A stretch of 64,000 nt of DNA, taken from NCBI RefSeq assembly GCF_000514775.1, contig NZ_AZWO01000006.1:155460-219459 (forward strand), given 5' to 3'. This document shows, piece after piece, positions 1 to 9,146 of this stretch. Numbering within the stretch: position 1 is the first letter of the stretch; the number at the start of each line of letters is the position of its first letter. Source of the DNA: Salinispora pacifica CNR114 (lineage in GTDB: Bacteria > Actinomycetota > Actinomycetes > Mycobacteriales > Micromonosporaceae). The translations under genes and the position numbers were made by a program. Under the pieces are notes generated by a model. That model made no database searches. It was given only the letters and a program-made list of their open reading frames with translations, and was not told the origin of the DNA.

Positions 1-20
1 CCAGGGTGAGTGGTGGTCAT
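1..20 (-). CDS. qcrA: Start of a gene running off the left edge, probably qcrA (Rieske subunit)
   Basis: Only the first six codons are inside the window (M-T-T-T-H-P). A good ribosome binding site (GAGGTG, about 5 bases before the ATG) lies just upstream on the minus strand, 67 bases after the qcrC stop. The identity is inferred from the conserved actinobacterial order ctaE-qcrC-qcrA-qcrB; nothing in these few codons is diagnostic. Confidence 0.45.
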
Positions 21-87
21 GCCGTCACCTCGCTGTGGGCGGTGCCGACCCGCGACACCGGCGCAATGTTGGTCAGGAACCGCCCGG

Positions 88-921
88 TCACGACTTACCC
101 GCAATCCACAGGGTGGTAAAGACCAGCGCGACGATGCCGACCAGGAAGATCGCCAAGCCCTCGGTCGAGGGGCCGTAGCGGCCGAGGTTGAAGCCACCCG
201 GGTCCTGGTTGTGGTTCAGGTTCGCCTGGATGTAGGCGATGATGTCCGCCTTCTGCTCGGGCGTGATCTGGTTGTCCCCGAACACCGGCATGTTCTGCGG
301 GCCACTGAGCATCGCGGCGTAGATCTGACGGTCGCTGGCCGGCTTCAGGCTCGGCGCGTACTTACCCGACGAGAGGGCTCCGCCGCCACCGCCGAAGGCG
401 TGGCACTGCGCGCAGTTGATCCGGAACAGCTCACCACCGGCGGCGAGGTTGCCGTCCTGGTGGAGGTCCTCGCCGGCCGGCAACTCCGGGCCGCCACCAA
501 GCTCCTGGATGTACTGCCCGAGCTGGCGGATCTCATCGGGGTTGAAGACCGGAGGCTTGCGGGGCGCCTGGGCCTCCTGCCGGACCATCGGCATGCGACC
601 CGTGCCCACCTGGAACTCAACCGAGGCGGAGCCAACACCGACCAGACTCGGGCCGCGCCCCTCGACGCCCTGCGCGTTGCGACCGTGGCAGCTCACACAG
701 CTTTCGTTGAACAGCGCCTTGCCGTCCGCGGCGGCGCTGGACATCGGTGTGTCCTGCGCCTGCACGCTGGGGGCGAAGGCCGTGTAGGCGCCGCCGGCCA
801 ACATCAGCGCTGCCAGCAGCCGGACCGCGGCACCCAGCCGGCGGCGGCCCCGGCTGCGCGCCGCGGGCCGCCCGCGCAGCCGCGCGAACAGACCGCGTCG
901 GCGGTCGTTGTCAGAAGTCAT
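88..921 (-). CDS. qcrC: Cytochrome bc1 complex diheme cytochrome c subunit QcrC
   Basis: 277 residues. Carries electrons from the bcc complex to the aa3 oxidase, replacing a soluble cytochrome c in actinobacteria. Two heme c sites are visible, CVSCH at residues 75-79 and CAQCH at 170-174. An Arg-rich N-terminus is followed by a hydrophobic segment at about 31-50 (signal anchor), and a C-terminal membrane helix lies at about 254-274, the usual architecture. It follows ctaE on the same strand (70-base gap) and precedes the presumed qcrA, which suggests one respiratory operon. The length fits the family. Confidence 0.96.
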   Translation of the reverse strand: MTSDNDRRRGLFARLRGRPAARSRGRRRLGAAVRLLAALMLAGGAYTAFAPSVQAQDTPMSSAAADGKALFNESCVSCHGRNAQGVEGRGPSLVGVGSASVEFQVGTGRMPMVRQEAQAPRKPPVFNPDEIRQLGQYIQELGGGPELPAGEDLHQDGNLAAGGELFRINCAQCHAFGGGGGALSSGKYAPSLKPASDRQIYAAMLSGPQNMPVFGDNQITPEQKADIIAYIQANLNHNQDPGGFNLGRYGPSTEGLAIFLVGIVALVFTTLWIAGKS

Positions 922-991
922 GACCTGTGTCCTTAACCGGTTGGACCTTGCCTGAGGGGACGAAGCAGCGGCGCGATTCGGGGCGCCAAGA

Positions 992-1591
992 TCACTGAAG
1001 CCAGTAGATCATGCCGTAGAGCGCGATCCACACCACATCGACGAAGTGCCAGTAGTACGACACCACGATCGCCGACGTCGCCTGCGCCGGCGTGAATCGG
1101 CCCATGGTGGTGCGGATCATGAAGATGACGAAGGCGACCAGACCACCCGCCACGTGGAGGCCGTGGAAGCCGGTGGTGAGGTAGAACATCGACCCGTAGC
1201 CATCTTCGTTGATCTTGACGCCCTCGTGGATCAGCTCCCGGTACTCGTTCAGCTGGCCGAGTACGAAGATCAGTCCCATCACGAAGGTGATCGTGAACCA
1301 GCGCCGCAGGGCGTGCACGTCCCCCTTCTCCGCGGCGAACACGCCGATCTGGCAGGTCACCGACGAGAGCACCAAAATCACCGTGAACGTCGTCGCGTAC
1401 GGAACATTCAGGTGCGGAGTGTGCTCCGCCCACTGCTCCGGCGCCGCGGCACGGATCGAGAAGTACATCGCGAACAGCGCCGCGAAGAACATGAGTTCGC
1501 TGGAGAGCCACACGATCGTCCCGACGCTGACCATGTTGGGTCGCGTCAGGGAGTGGATCCGGCTCTTGTCAATCGCTGGGGCCGCAGTCAC
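992..1591 (-). CDS. ctaE: Cytochrome c oxidase subunit III
   Basis: 199 residues with five predicted membrane helices, the short actinobacterial form of subunit III of the aa3-type oxidase. Family features include the segment [13 protein letters not shown] (about residues 138-150) and the C-terminal [12 protein letters not shown] stretch. The start is GTG at 1591, giving M-T-A-A-P. It lies directly upstream of qcrC, and ctaE-qcrCAB is a conserved actinobacterial operon. The catalytic subunit gene ctaD is not in the window. Confidence 0.96.
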   Translation of the reverse strand: MTAAPAIDKSRIHSLTRPNMVSVGTIVWLSSELMFFAALFAMYFSIRAAAPEQWAEHTPHLNVPYATTFTVILVLSSVTCQIGVFAAEKGDVHALRRWFTITFVMGLIFVLGQLNEYRELIHEGVKINEDGYGSMFYLTTGFHGLHVAGGLVAFVIFMIRTTMGRFTPAQATSAIVVSYYWHFVDVVWIALYGMIYWLQ

Positions 1592-1670
1592 GCGGTCATT
1601 ATTGCCGTTAAGCGAGGCCGGCGATCAGCGGGGGCCCAAACCGGTGCTCTGGGCAGCCCGATCGGGGGGG

Positions 1671-1689
1671 TCCGATTAGCCTCACCTAG
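1671..1689. promoter_or_regulatory. Possible iron-regulator (IdeR/DmdR-type) box before the ctaG-like gene
   Basis: The 19 bases starting TCCGATTAG and ending CACCTAG match the actinobacterial DtxR-family consensus from memory at about 15 of 19 positions. The right half is good and the left half poor. It ends nine bases before the GTG start at 1699, so binding would block expression. This is pattern recognition only and may be chance. Confidence 0.25.
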
Positions 1690-1698
1690 GGTAAAAAC

Positions 1699-2667
1699 GT
1701 GCAGCGCGTCGATCCAGTCTCCATTGCCACCGAAGTCGCCGCACCAGCCGCGACCTCGGTCGCCGCACCGGCGGCACCCGCGACCGTCCCACCGCCATTC
1801 AGCCTCACGTCAATCTTCACCGAGGTGCAGCCAGTCAGCTGGATCGCCGTCGGCTTGGCGCTCGCAGCTGGACTCTACCTCTACGGCGTACGTCGGCTCC
1901 GGATGCGCGGCCACCGATGGCCGGTGGCCCGAACGCTGCTCTTCCTCGGCCCCGGCCTCGGTGGCATCGCCACGGTGACCCTCAGCGGGCTGGCGGCCTA
2001 CGACACGACGCTGCTGTCGGTGTACCTGACGCAGCATCTGGTGCTCTCCATGGTGGCACCGATCTTCCTGGCCCTGGGCGCCCCGGTCACGCTGGCGCTA
2101 CAGGCGTTGCCACCACACCCGCGCGAGCGGCTGCGAACGCTCGTGCACAGCCGGACCGCCCGGCTCTGCAGCCACCCCCTGGTCGCCTTCGCGATCTTCA
2201 TGGCCACCCCGTTCGCCCTCTACTTCACCGACCTGTACCGCTACACGCTCGAACACGCGTGGGCGCACGAGTTGGTCCACGCACACGTACTCCTGATCGG
2301 ATGCGTCCTCTTCTGGCCGCTACTCGGGCTCGACCCGCTGCCCAACCGCTGGCCCTACCCGGGCCGGGCGCTGCTGATGCTGCTCTCCGTGCCGTTCTAC
2401 ACCGTGCTCGGACTCACCGTCATGCAGTCAACCGCCCTCTTCGGTGGCGACTGGCACTCCTCGCTCGGCCTGACCTGGGCCGACCCGTGGGAGGACCAGG
2501 TGATCGCCGGCGGCATCCTCTGGGCGGGCGGCGAGTTCGTCAGCGTCACCATGCTGGCGGTGCTGGTCGTGCGCTGGATGCGCCAGGCCGAACAGGAGGC
2601 CCGCCGGATCGACCGCGAGCTGGACCGCCAGGATGCCGAACAGCGGGCCAGCCCGGCGATGGGCTGA
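1699..2667 (+). CDS. Cytochrome c oxidase assembly protein, CtaG (caa3) family
   Basis: 322 residues, polytopic membrane protein of the caa3-type CtaG family, linked to copper delivery or assembly of the heme-copper oxidase. A 40-residue Ala/Pro-rich leader is followed by about seven hydrophobic segments. Family-like features are the LSVYLTQHLVLSMVAPIFLA stretch, the ELVHAHVLLIGCVLFWPLLG segment and a DWHSSLGLTW loop. The C-terminus is a charged cytoplasmic tail. It is transcribed divergently from ctaE with a 107-base gap. The start at GTG 1699 is the first in frame after the promoter region; a later start is possible. Confidence 0.88.
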   Translation: MQRVDPVSIATEVAAPAATSVAAPAAPATVPPPFSLTSIFTEVQPVSWIAVGLALAAGLYLYGVRRLRMRGHRWPVARTLLFLGPGLGGIATVTLSGLAAYDTTLLSVYLTQHLVLSMVAPIFLALGAPVTLALQALPPHPRERLRTLVHSRTARLCSHPLVAFAIFMATPFALYFTDLYRYTLEHAWAHELVHAHVLLIGCVLFWPLLGLDPLPNRWPYPGRALLMLLSVPFYTVLGLTVMQSTALFGGDWHSSLGLTWADPWEDQVIAGGILWAGGEFVSVTMLAVLVVRWMRQAEQEARRIDRELDRQDAEQRASPAMG

Positions 2668-2760
2668 CTGCCGGGGATCGGGGAGCACCGCCCGCGGAAG
2701 CCCTGCTGGGTACGCCCGGTACGATCGGCGGATAGCTACGAGGTGGGAGCCAGTTAAGCA

Positions 2761-3156
2761 ATGAGCGATCGTCGGTGCACTGTCCTGCTCTACAGTGACG
2801 ACCCACAGGTCCGGGATCGGATGCGACTCGCCGTCGGCACCCGGCCCGCACCCGGCCTCCTGGTTGAGTTCGTCGACGCGTCCGACTACGCCGAGTGCAT
2901 CCGGCTGGTCGACGACTACGAAATTGATCTCCTGCTCCTGGACGGCGAGGCCCACCCCGGCGGCGGCCTCGGCATCGCCCGGCAGATCAAGGACGACCGG
3001 GCCGACGCCCCGCCCACCTGCGTGGTGCTCGCTCGCGCCGCCGACCGATGGCTCGCCGCCTACGCCGAGGTTGACGCCACCCTGGTGCACCCACTCGATC
3101 CGGTGACCACCGGCACGACCGTTGCCGAAGTGCTGCGGACCCACGCACCGACCTGA
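2761..3156 (+). CDS. Stand-alone receiver-like protein
   Basis: 131 residues, a single CheY-like fold with no output domain. An acidic pair (DD, residues 13-14) and a likely phospho-acceptor Asp at 61 (LLLLDGEAHPGGG) are present. The usual Thr/Ser appears to be Ala in VVLAR and the usual Lys before Pro is His (LVHPLDP), so signalling by phosphorylation may be altered or absent. No histidine kinase lies nearby. It sits between the ctaG-like gene and trpD; its partner is unknown. Confidence 0.75.
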   Translation: MSDRRCTVLLYSDDPQVRDRMRLAVGTRPAPGLLVEFVDASDYAECIRLVDDYEIDLLLLDGEAHPGGGLGIARQIKDDRADAPPTCVVLARAADRWLAAYAEVDATLVHPLDPVTTGTTVAEVLRTHAPT

Positions 3157-3234
3157 CGTCCCCACTCCGGCACCGCCTCGGCGCCGGATCCGCCGGCGCC
3201 GGATCCCAACCCCTGGACCGCTCGGGAGGCCCCG

Positions 3235-4296
3235 ATGGGCGAACGGACCTGGCCGCACCTGCTCGCCGCGCTGCTGCGCGGCGACGAGCTATCCACCGCC
3301 GACACCGCGTGGGCGATGGGTGAGATCATGTCCGGATCGGCGGGCCCGGCGCAGATCGCCGGCTTCGCCGTCGCGCTGCGGGCCAAGGGCGAGACCCCCG
3401 CCGAGCTCTCCGGCCTGGTCGAGGCGATGCTCACGCACGCCGTTCGAGTCGATCTACCCGCGGAGCTACGCGCGACCGCAGTGGATGTGGTGGGCACCGG
3501 TGGCGATCTCGCGCACACCGTGAACATCTCCACCATGGCCTCTCTGGTGGTCGCCGGCGCCGGCGTACGGGTCGTCAAGCACGGCAACCGGGCCGCCTCC
3601 TCGTCCTGCGGTACCGCGGACGTTCTGGAGTTCCTCGGTCTGCCGCTGGACCTGGGCCCCGAGGCGGTGGCGACCTGCGTCGCCGAGGCGGGGATCGGCT
3701 TCTGCTTCGCCGCCCGGTTCCACCCCGGGATGCGCCACGCCGGCCCGGTCCGTCGGGAGTTGGGCGTACCGACCGCCTTCAACTTCCTCGGCCCGCTCAC
3801 CAACCCGGCTCGTCCCCGAGCCGGCGCGGTCGGCTGCTTCGACGCTCGGATGGCGCCGGTCATGGCCGCGGTCTTCGCCGCCCGCGGTGACTCGGCGCTC
3901 GTCCTGCGCGGCGAGGACGGGCTCGACGAGTTCACCACCGCTGCCCCCACCCGCGTCTGGGCGGCACAGAACGGCACGGTCTCCGAGGCAGTGCTCGACG
4001 CGACCGACCTTGGGATACCCCGGGCCACCCTCGCCGACCTCCGCGGTGGTGACGTCGCCTACAACGCCGACGCGGTACGCCGCCTGCTGGCTGGAGAGAC
4101 CGGGCCGGTACGAGACGCGGTGCTGGTCAACGCCGCCGCCGCACTTGCCACCCAGGGACCCCTGAACACAGACCTCACCGAGGCGCTCCGGGCCGGCCTA
4201 CTCCGCGCCGCCGATTCGATCGACTCCGGCGCCGCGGCCCGGACTCTGGACCGTTGGATCGAGGTCGCCCAGGCCGTCCGGCCGGCGTCCGTCTGA
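3235..4296 (+). CDS. trpD: Anthranilate phosphoribosyltransferase
   Basis: 353 residues. Transfers phosphoribosyl from PRPP to anthranilate, the second step of tryptophan synthesis. Visible signatures are GTGGD (PRPP loop, about residue 85), [25 protein letters not shown] and the anthranilate-site segment with [15 protein letters not shown]. Length and motif order are typical. No other trp gene is in the window; linkage to ctaE/ctaC rather than a trp operon is as I recall for M. tuberculosis. The ATG at 3235 is used, 78 bases after the receiver-like gene. Confidence 0.96.
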   Translation: MGERTWPHLLAALLRGDELSTADTAWAMGEIMSGSAGPAQIAGFAVALRAKGETPAELSGLVEAMLTHAVRVDLPAELRATAVDVVGTGGDLAHTVNISTMASLVVAGAGVRVVKHGNRAASSSCGTADVLEFLGLPLDLGPEAVATCVAEAGIGFCFAARFHPGMRHAGPVRRELGVPTAFNFLGPLTNPARPRAGAVGCFDARMAPVMAAVFAARGDSALVLRGEDGLDEFTTAAPTRVWAAQNGTVSEAVLDATDLGIPRATLADLRGGDVAYNADAVRRLLAGETGPVRDAVLVNAAAALATQGPLNTDLTEALRAGLLRAADSIDSGAAARTLDRWIEVAQAVRPASV

Positions 4297-4446
4297 GCCA
4301 ACGCCAGGCCGGCCCAGACGGACGCCGGACCAGCTCAGCCAACGCCAGACTGCCGGAAGGGGCCGGCGGCCAGGTTGGGCCGGCCGGGAGACGATCAACC
4401 GACCCGGCCGATCTCCCGTGTCCAGCTGCGAGCGCCATCCACACGG

Positions 4447-4482
4447 CGAACGGCCCGCTCCCTGCCGGGAACGGGCCGTTCG
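4447..4482. terminator. Hairpin between trpD and ctaF
   Basis: Perfect 11-base arms (CGAACGGCCCG at 4447-4457 and its complement at 4472-4482) lie between the convergent ends of trpD and ctaF. It probably acts as a bidirectional terminator. There is no clear T-run. Confidence 0.6.
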
Positions 4483-4493
4483 ACCGGTGGTGA

Positions 4494-4919
4494 TCAGTGC
4501 TCGGCGGTGCGCCGGGTACCGCTGTAGTACTCGAAGAGCAGGCCACAGGCGGCGAAGACGACCGCTACCAGGCCGACAGCCAGCAGCCAGAGCTGCCAGA
4601 ACACGAGGCCGAGACCGGCGACCGTGGCTGCCAGCGCGATCCCGAACGGCCAGTAGCTGCCCGGGCTGAAGAAGCCCACCTCACCCGCGCCATCAGCGAT
4701 CTCCGCATCAGCCCGGTCCTCGGGGCGCAGATCGATCCGCCGGGCGACAAACCAGAAGAAGCCACCGCACATCAGACAGAGCGCGAAGCTCAACAACAGG
4801 GCGATGGTGCCAACCCACTCGATCTGGCCGCCGTCGCCATAGGTCCAGCCCCCATAGAGCGCCGCGGCGAAGAGCAGGAACCCGGCGATGATGAGGAAGA
4901 TGCGCCACTCGGTCTTCAT
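4494..4919 (-). CDS. ctaF: Cytochrome c oxidase subunit IV (actinobacterial CtaF)
   Basis: 141 residues, the actinobacteria-specific small membrane subunit of the aa3 oxidase. About four hydrophobic helices surround a loop containing ARRIDLRPEDRADAEIADGAGE, a segment typical of the family. The start is ATG 4919, preceded by a strong GAGGGAG site inside the short gap after ctaC. It follows ctaC by 10 bases, so the two are very likely co-transcribed. Confidence 0.93.
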   Translation of the reverse strand: MKTEWRIFLIIAGFLLFAAALYGGWTYGDGGQIEWVGTIALLLSFALCLMCGGFFWFVARRIDLRPEDRADAEIADGAGEVGFFSPGSYWPFGIALAATVAGLGLVFWQLWLLAVGLVAVVFAACGLLFEYYSGTRRTAEH

Positions 4920-4929
4920 GCCTGCTCCC

Positions 4930-5901
4930 TCAGTTACCCGCGCCGCTGGCCGACTTGTCGGGGTTGAAGTTCGACTCGGTGCGTCGGGTGTCGAACGGCT
5001 CCGTGGTCATCGCGTACGGATCCTCACCGATCGCGATCAGCGCCTCCTGCGTGGACTGTCCATCCTGCTTGGCGGCGAGGAACTGGTCGTACTTCTCCGG
5101 CGTGACAACCCGCAGTTCGAAGTTCATGAAGGCGTGATAGGTGCCGCACAGCTCGGCGCAGCGGCCCACGTACGCACCCTCGCCCTCAAGCTTGGAGACC
5201 TCGAAGACGTTGCGAATGCTGCCGGGGAAGACATCGCGCTTGAACAGCATCTCCGGCACCCAGAACGAGTGGATGACGTCGCGGCTGGTCTCCTCGAAGC
5301 GGATCGACCGGTCCGAGGGCAAAACCAGGATCGGGATGACCTCGCTGGTGCCGAGGACCGAAGCGACCGTGTTGGCCTCCACGCCCTGGCCGTCGCGGTA
5401 GTTGAACTGCCAGTTCCACTTGAAGGCGACCACCTCGACGGTGACGTCCGGGTCCCGGGAGGTCTTCCCCACATCGGTCTGCACGATCGCCGTGTAGTAG
5501 AAGAGCACGGCGACGATCAGGATCGGGGCGATGGTGTAGAGGAACTCCATCGGCAGGTTGTAGCGAGTCTGCACCGGCAGCTCGTTGCCCCGCTTCCGGT
5601 AGCGCACCACGCACCAGAAGATGAGGCCCCACACGAACACACCGACCGCGAGCGCCGCGATGCACGAGGCGATCCACAGGTCGTACATCCGGTTCGCCTC
5701 GGGGGTGATGCCGCCCTGCGGCCAGCCGAAGCCGCCGAACGCGGCGCCGACATCGCAGCCCGTGAGCAGGACCAACAGTGCCGCTCCGCCGAGACCGAGC
5801 CCAGCCACCCGGCCGGCACCCCGCACCCGGCGCCCACCGGCTCCCGGGTAGGCGCTGTGCCGTACGGCCGACGGCCGTACCTCCGAACTCCTTGCGACCA
5901 C
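4930..5901 (-). CDS. ctaC: Cytochrome c oxidase subunit II (CuA-binding, lipoprotein)
   Basis: 323 residues. A lipobox LLTGC (Cys49) suggests lipid anchoring after signal cleavage. Two membrane helices follow (about 75-98 and 117-139), then the periplasmic cupredoxin domain with VIHSFWVPE and the CuA site CAELCGTYHAFM. This subunit accepts electrons from the bcc complex. The GTG start at 5901 has an AGGGAGG ribosome site about 9 bases upstream. A later GTG nearer the hydrophobic segment is an alternative. Confidence 0.95.
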   Translation of the reverse strand: MVARSSEVRPSAVRHSAYPGAGGRRVRGAGRVAGLGLGGAALLVLLTGCDVGAAFGGFGWPQGGITPEANRMYDLWIASCIAALAVGVFVWGLIFWCVVRYRKRGNELPVQTRYNLPMEFLYTIAPILIVAVLFYYTAIVQTDVGKTSRDPDVTVEVVAFKWNWQFNYRDGQGVEANTVASVLGTSEVIPILVLPSDRSIRFEETSRDVIHSFWVPEMLFKRDVFPGSIRNVFEVSKLEGEGAYVGRCAELCGTYHAFMNFELRVVTPEKYDQFLAAKQDGQSTQEALIAIGEDPYAMTTEPFDTRRTESNFNPDKSASGAGN

Positions 5902-6025
5902 CTGGTCCTGCCTCCCTAGCGCGCCGCCGTGTCATCTGGTCTGCCGGCCTCCGCCGGTGGAGCTACAACACCGGCGGCAAAGGGGTCACCGACGGTCGCA
6001 GATTACTCGACCAGGACCGGCTGGA

Positions 6026-6057
6026 CCCGATTGGGGTGGTTGTCCGCCCCCATCGGG
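6026..6057. other. Stem-loop in the ctaC / cysteine desulfurase divergent region
   Basis: Arms of 14 bases (6026-6039 and 6044-6057) pair with one mismatch and one G-T wobble around a TTGT loop. It lies 38 bases before the desulfurase start and lacks a T-run. That suggests a regulatory hairpin or operator rather than a terminator. Function unknown. Confidence 0.4.
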
Positions 6058-6095
6058 GTGATCACGGAACAGCGGAGGCGATATCGTGGAACTCC

Positions 6096-7247
6096 GTGAA
6101 CGCCTCTCCGGTCTACCTGGACGCCGCCTCCGCCGCGCCGCTGCACCCCGTCGCCCGACAGGCGCTACTGGCCGCCCTTGACGACGGCTGGGCCGACCCA
6201 CAACGGCTCTACGCCCCGGCACGGCGGGCGCGTCAACTCCTGGACGCGGCGCGGGAAGCCGCCGCGGCCACGCTCGGCGTCCGACCAGACGAACTCTCCT
6301 TCACCCCAAGCGGTACGGCGGCTGCGCACTCGGCCGTCCTCGGCGGGCTCGCCGGACGACGCCGGGCCGGATCCGGCCTGGTGCACTCCGCGATCGAACA
6401 CTCGGCGGTGCTGCACGCCGCCGAGCGGCACGTGGCTGACGGCGGCACGGCGACATCGGTCCCGGTCGACCGGGTGGGCCGAATCGATCTGGACGCCTGG
6501 TCAACGGCGGTCGGGGCGCCCGGCACCGCGCTCGCGGCCCTGATCGCCGCGAGCCACGAGGTGGGCACCGTGCAGCCGGTCGCCGCTGCCGGTGCCGTCT
6601 GCGCCGCCGCCGGAGTACCGCTCTACGTTGACGCGGCACAGGTGGTCGGGCACGCGCCGGTGCCGGCGGGCTGGTCGGTGCTGACCGCGAGCGCCCACAA
6701 GTGGGGCGGACCGCCGGGGGTCGGGCTGCTGGTGGTCCGCAAGGGCACCCGCTGGGAGTCGCCGTGGCCGATGGACGAACGCGAGGCAGGGCGCACCCCG
6801 GGGGTGGTGAACCTACCGGCGGTCGTCGCGGCGGCGGCGAGTCTGCGCGCGGCGGCGGCCGACGCGGCGGCGCGGTCGGTCCGACTCGCCCGCCTGGTGG
6901 ACCGGATCCGGGCTCGGGTGGCGACCGAGGTGCCGGATGTGGAGGTGGTCGGTGATCCAGAAGATCGACTTCCGCACCTGGTGACCTTCTCCTGCCTGTA
7001 CGTGGATGGTGAGGCGCTGCTACACGCGTTGGACCGGCGCGGCTTCGCCGTCTCCTCCGGGTCGTCGTGCACCTCGTCAACGCTGCGCCCGTCGCACGTG
7101 CTGGCGGCGATGGGGGTGTTGTCGCACGGCAACGTTCGGGTCTCGCTGCACCGGGACACGACCGAGGCCGAGGTGGAGCGGTTCCTGACCGAACTGCCGG
7201 AGATCGTGGGCGCGTTGCGGGCCGAAGCCGGGGTGGTGGGGCTGTGA
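6096..7247 (+). CDS. Cysteine desulfurase (NifS/IscS class)
   Basis: 383 residues. PLP enzyme that removes sulfur from cysteine for Fe-S clusters and thiolation. Visible features: a PLP-pocket region around SHEVGTVQP and YVDAAQVVGH, the PLP-binding Lys in SAHKWGGP, and the catalytic Cys in SSGSSCTSSTLRPSHVL. GTG 6096 is chosen because homology begins V-N-A-S-P-V-Y-L-D-A and a GGAGG lies 16 to 20 bases upstream. The stop overlaps the start of the TusA-like gene, implying translational coupling. In M. tuberculosis this slot, between ctaC and the adenosine kinase gene, holds asnB. Confidence 0.9.
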   Translation: MNASPVYLDAASAAPLHPVARQALLAALDDGWADPQRLYAPARRARQLLDAAREAAAATLGVRPDELSFTPSGTAAAHSAVLGGLAGRRRAGSGLVHSAIEHSAVLHAAERHVADGGTATSVPVDRVGRIDLDAWSTAVGAPGTALAALIAASHEVGTVQPVAAAGAVCAAAGVPLYVDAAQVVGHAPVPAGWSVLTASAHKWGGPPGVGLLVVRKGTRWESPWPMDEREAGRTPGVVNLPAVVAAAASLRAAAADAAARSVRLARLVDRIRARVATEVPDVEVVGDPEDRLPHLVTFSCLYVDGEALLHALDRRGFAVSSGSSCTSSTLRPSHVLAAMGVLSHGNVRVSLHRDTTEAEVERFLTELPEIVGALRAEAGVVGL

Positions 7248-7474
7248 CGGCGCCCGAGGTGGTCGACTGCCGGGGGCAGCGCTGTCCGCTACCGGTGATC
7301 GCGCTGGCCCGCCGCCTGCCCGAGCTGCCGGTTGGCGCCCTCGTCCGGGTACTGGCCGACGATCCGGCGGCCGCGGTGGACCTGCCCGCCTGGTGCCGGC
7401 TTCGAGGTCAGGAGTTCGTGGGCCGGGTGGACGGCCCCGACGGCCCGGGATTCGACGTTCGCCGCCGGCACTGA
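7244..7474 (+). CDS. TusA/SirA-like sulfur carrier protein
   Basis: 76 residues. The family signature is clear near the N-terminus: DCRGQRCPLPVIAL, with Cys in the CPxP motif as the persulfide carrier. The gene starts at GTG 7244, overlapping the desulfurase stop by four bases (GTGA), so the carrier probably receives sulfur directly from that enzyme. The downstream target (tRNA thiolation or another pathway) cannot be told from the sequence. Confidence 0.85.
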   Translation: MTAPEVVDCRGQRCPLPVIALARRLPELPVGALVRVLADDPAAAVDLPAWCRLRGQEFVGRVDGPDGPGFDVRRRH

Positions 7475-7505
7475 GCCCCGAGGGCCCCGGGGCTCAGTGC
7501 CGGCG
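7463..7505. terminator. Strong hairpin at the convergent ends of the TusA-like and adoK genes
   Basis: Perfect 17-base arms (7463-7479 and 7489-7505) enclose a short GC-rich loop. The left arm contains the TusA-like stop codon, and the structure ends six bases before the adoK stop. Probably a bidirectional terminator. Confidence 0.75.
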
Positions 7506-7510
7506 TGGGA

Positions 7511-8527
<1,017 letters not shown>

Positions 8528-8646
8528 CTACCGCTCCGGCTACCCCGAGGTAACCGTTCAGATGCACCATCGACAACTCCCGTAACGACCACCGGGGGCC
8601 GGTCCGGTCCCATGCTGAAGAACCGGGGCCGGCCCGCCGAAAGCGG

Positions 8647-9009
8647 TCAGCTGAACGAGTCGCCGCAGGCGCAGGAGTTCCCCGCGTTCGGGTTGTCGAT
8701 CGTGAAGCCCTGCGCGTCGATGCGGTCGGCGAAGTCGATGGTGGCGCCGCCCAGGTAGGGGGCGCTCATCCGGTCAACGACGACCTCCACGCCGTCGAAG
8801 TCGGTGACGACGTCGCCGTCGAGCGACCGCTCGTCGAAGAAGAGCTGGTACCGCAGGCCGGAGCAGCCGCCCGGCTGCACCGCGACCCGGAGCCGCAGGT
8901 CGTCACGGCCCTCCTGCTCGATCAGAGCCTTGACCTTCTGGGCCGCGACGTCGGTGAGGATGACGGTCGTGGGGGCCTCGGTCGACTCGGTCTGCGCTGG
9001 CGTGGTCAC
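8647..9009 (-). CDS. erpA: Iron-sulfur cluster insertion protein (A-type carrier)
   Basis: 120 residues, HesB/IscA family. The three cluster-ligand cysteines are in GGCSGLRY and CACGDSF near the C-terminus, in the standard spacing. It delivers Fe-S clusters to apoproteins. The start is GTG 9009 with GGGAG about 7 bases upstream on the minus strand. Likely clients in this window are lipoyl synthase and quinolinate synthase, which both need 4Fe-4S clusters. Confidence 0.93.
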   Translation of the reverse strand: MTTPAQTESTEAPTTVILTDVAAQKVKALIEQEGRDDLRLRVAVQPGGCSGLRYQLFFDERSLDGDVVTDFDGVEVVVDRMSAPYLGGATIDFADRIDAQGFTIDNPNAGNSCACGDSFS

Positions 9010-9146
9010 GTGGAATCTCCCTGCACACGTAAGGTGTGGTCGTCGTGGCCAACACGTCGGTCAACGATTCCCACTGCGGTCCGGCTTTCGATTGTAGGCC
9101 GCCTGCTGCCGGGCCACCCAGGTGACGGGGGCCGCACCCGGGCCGG

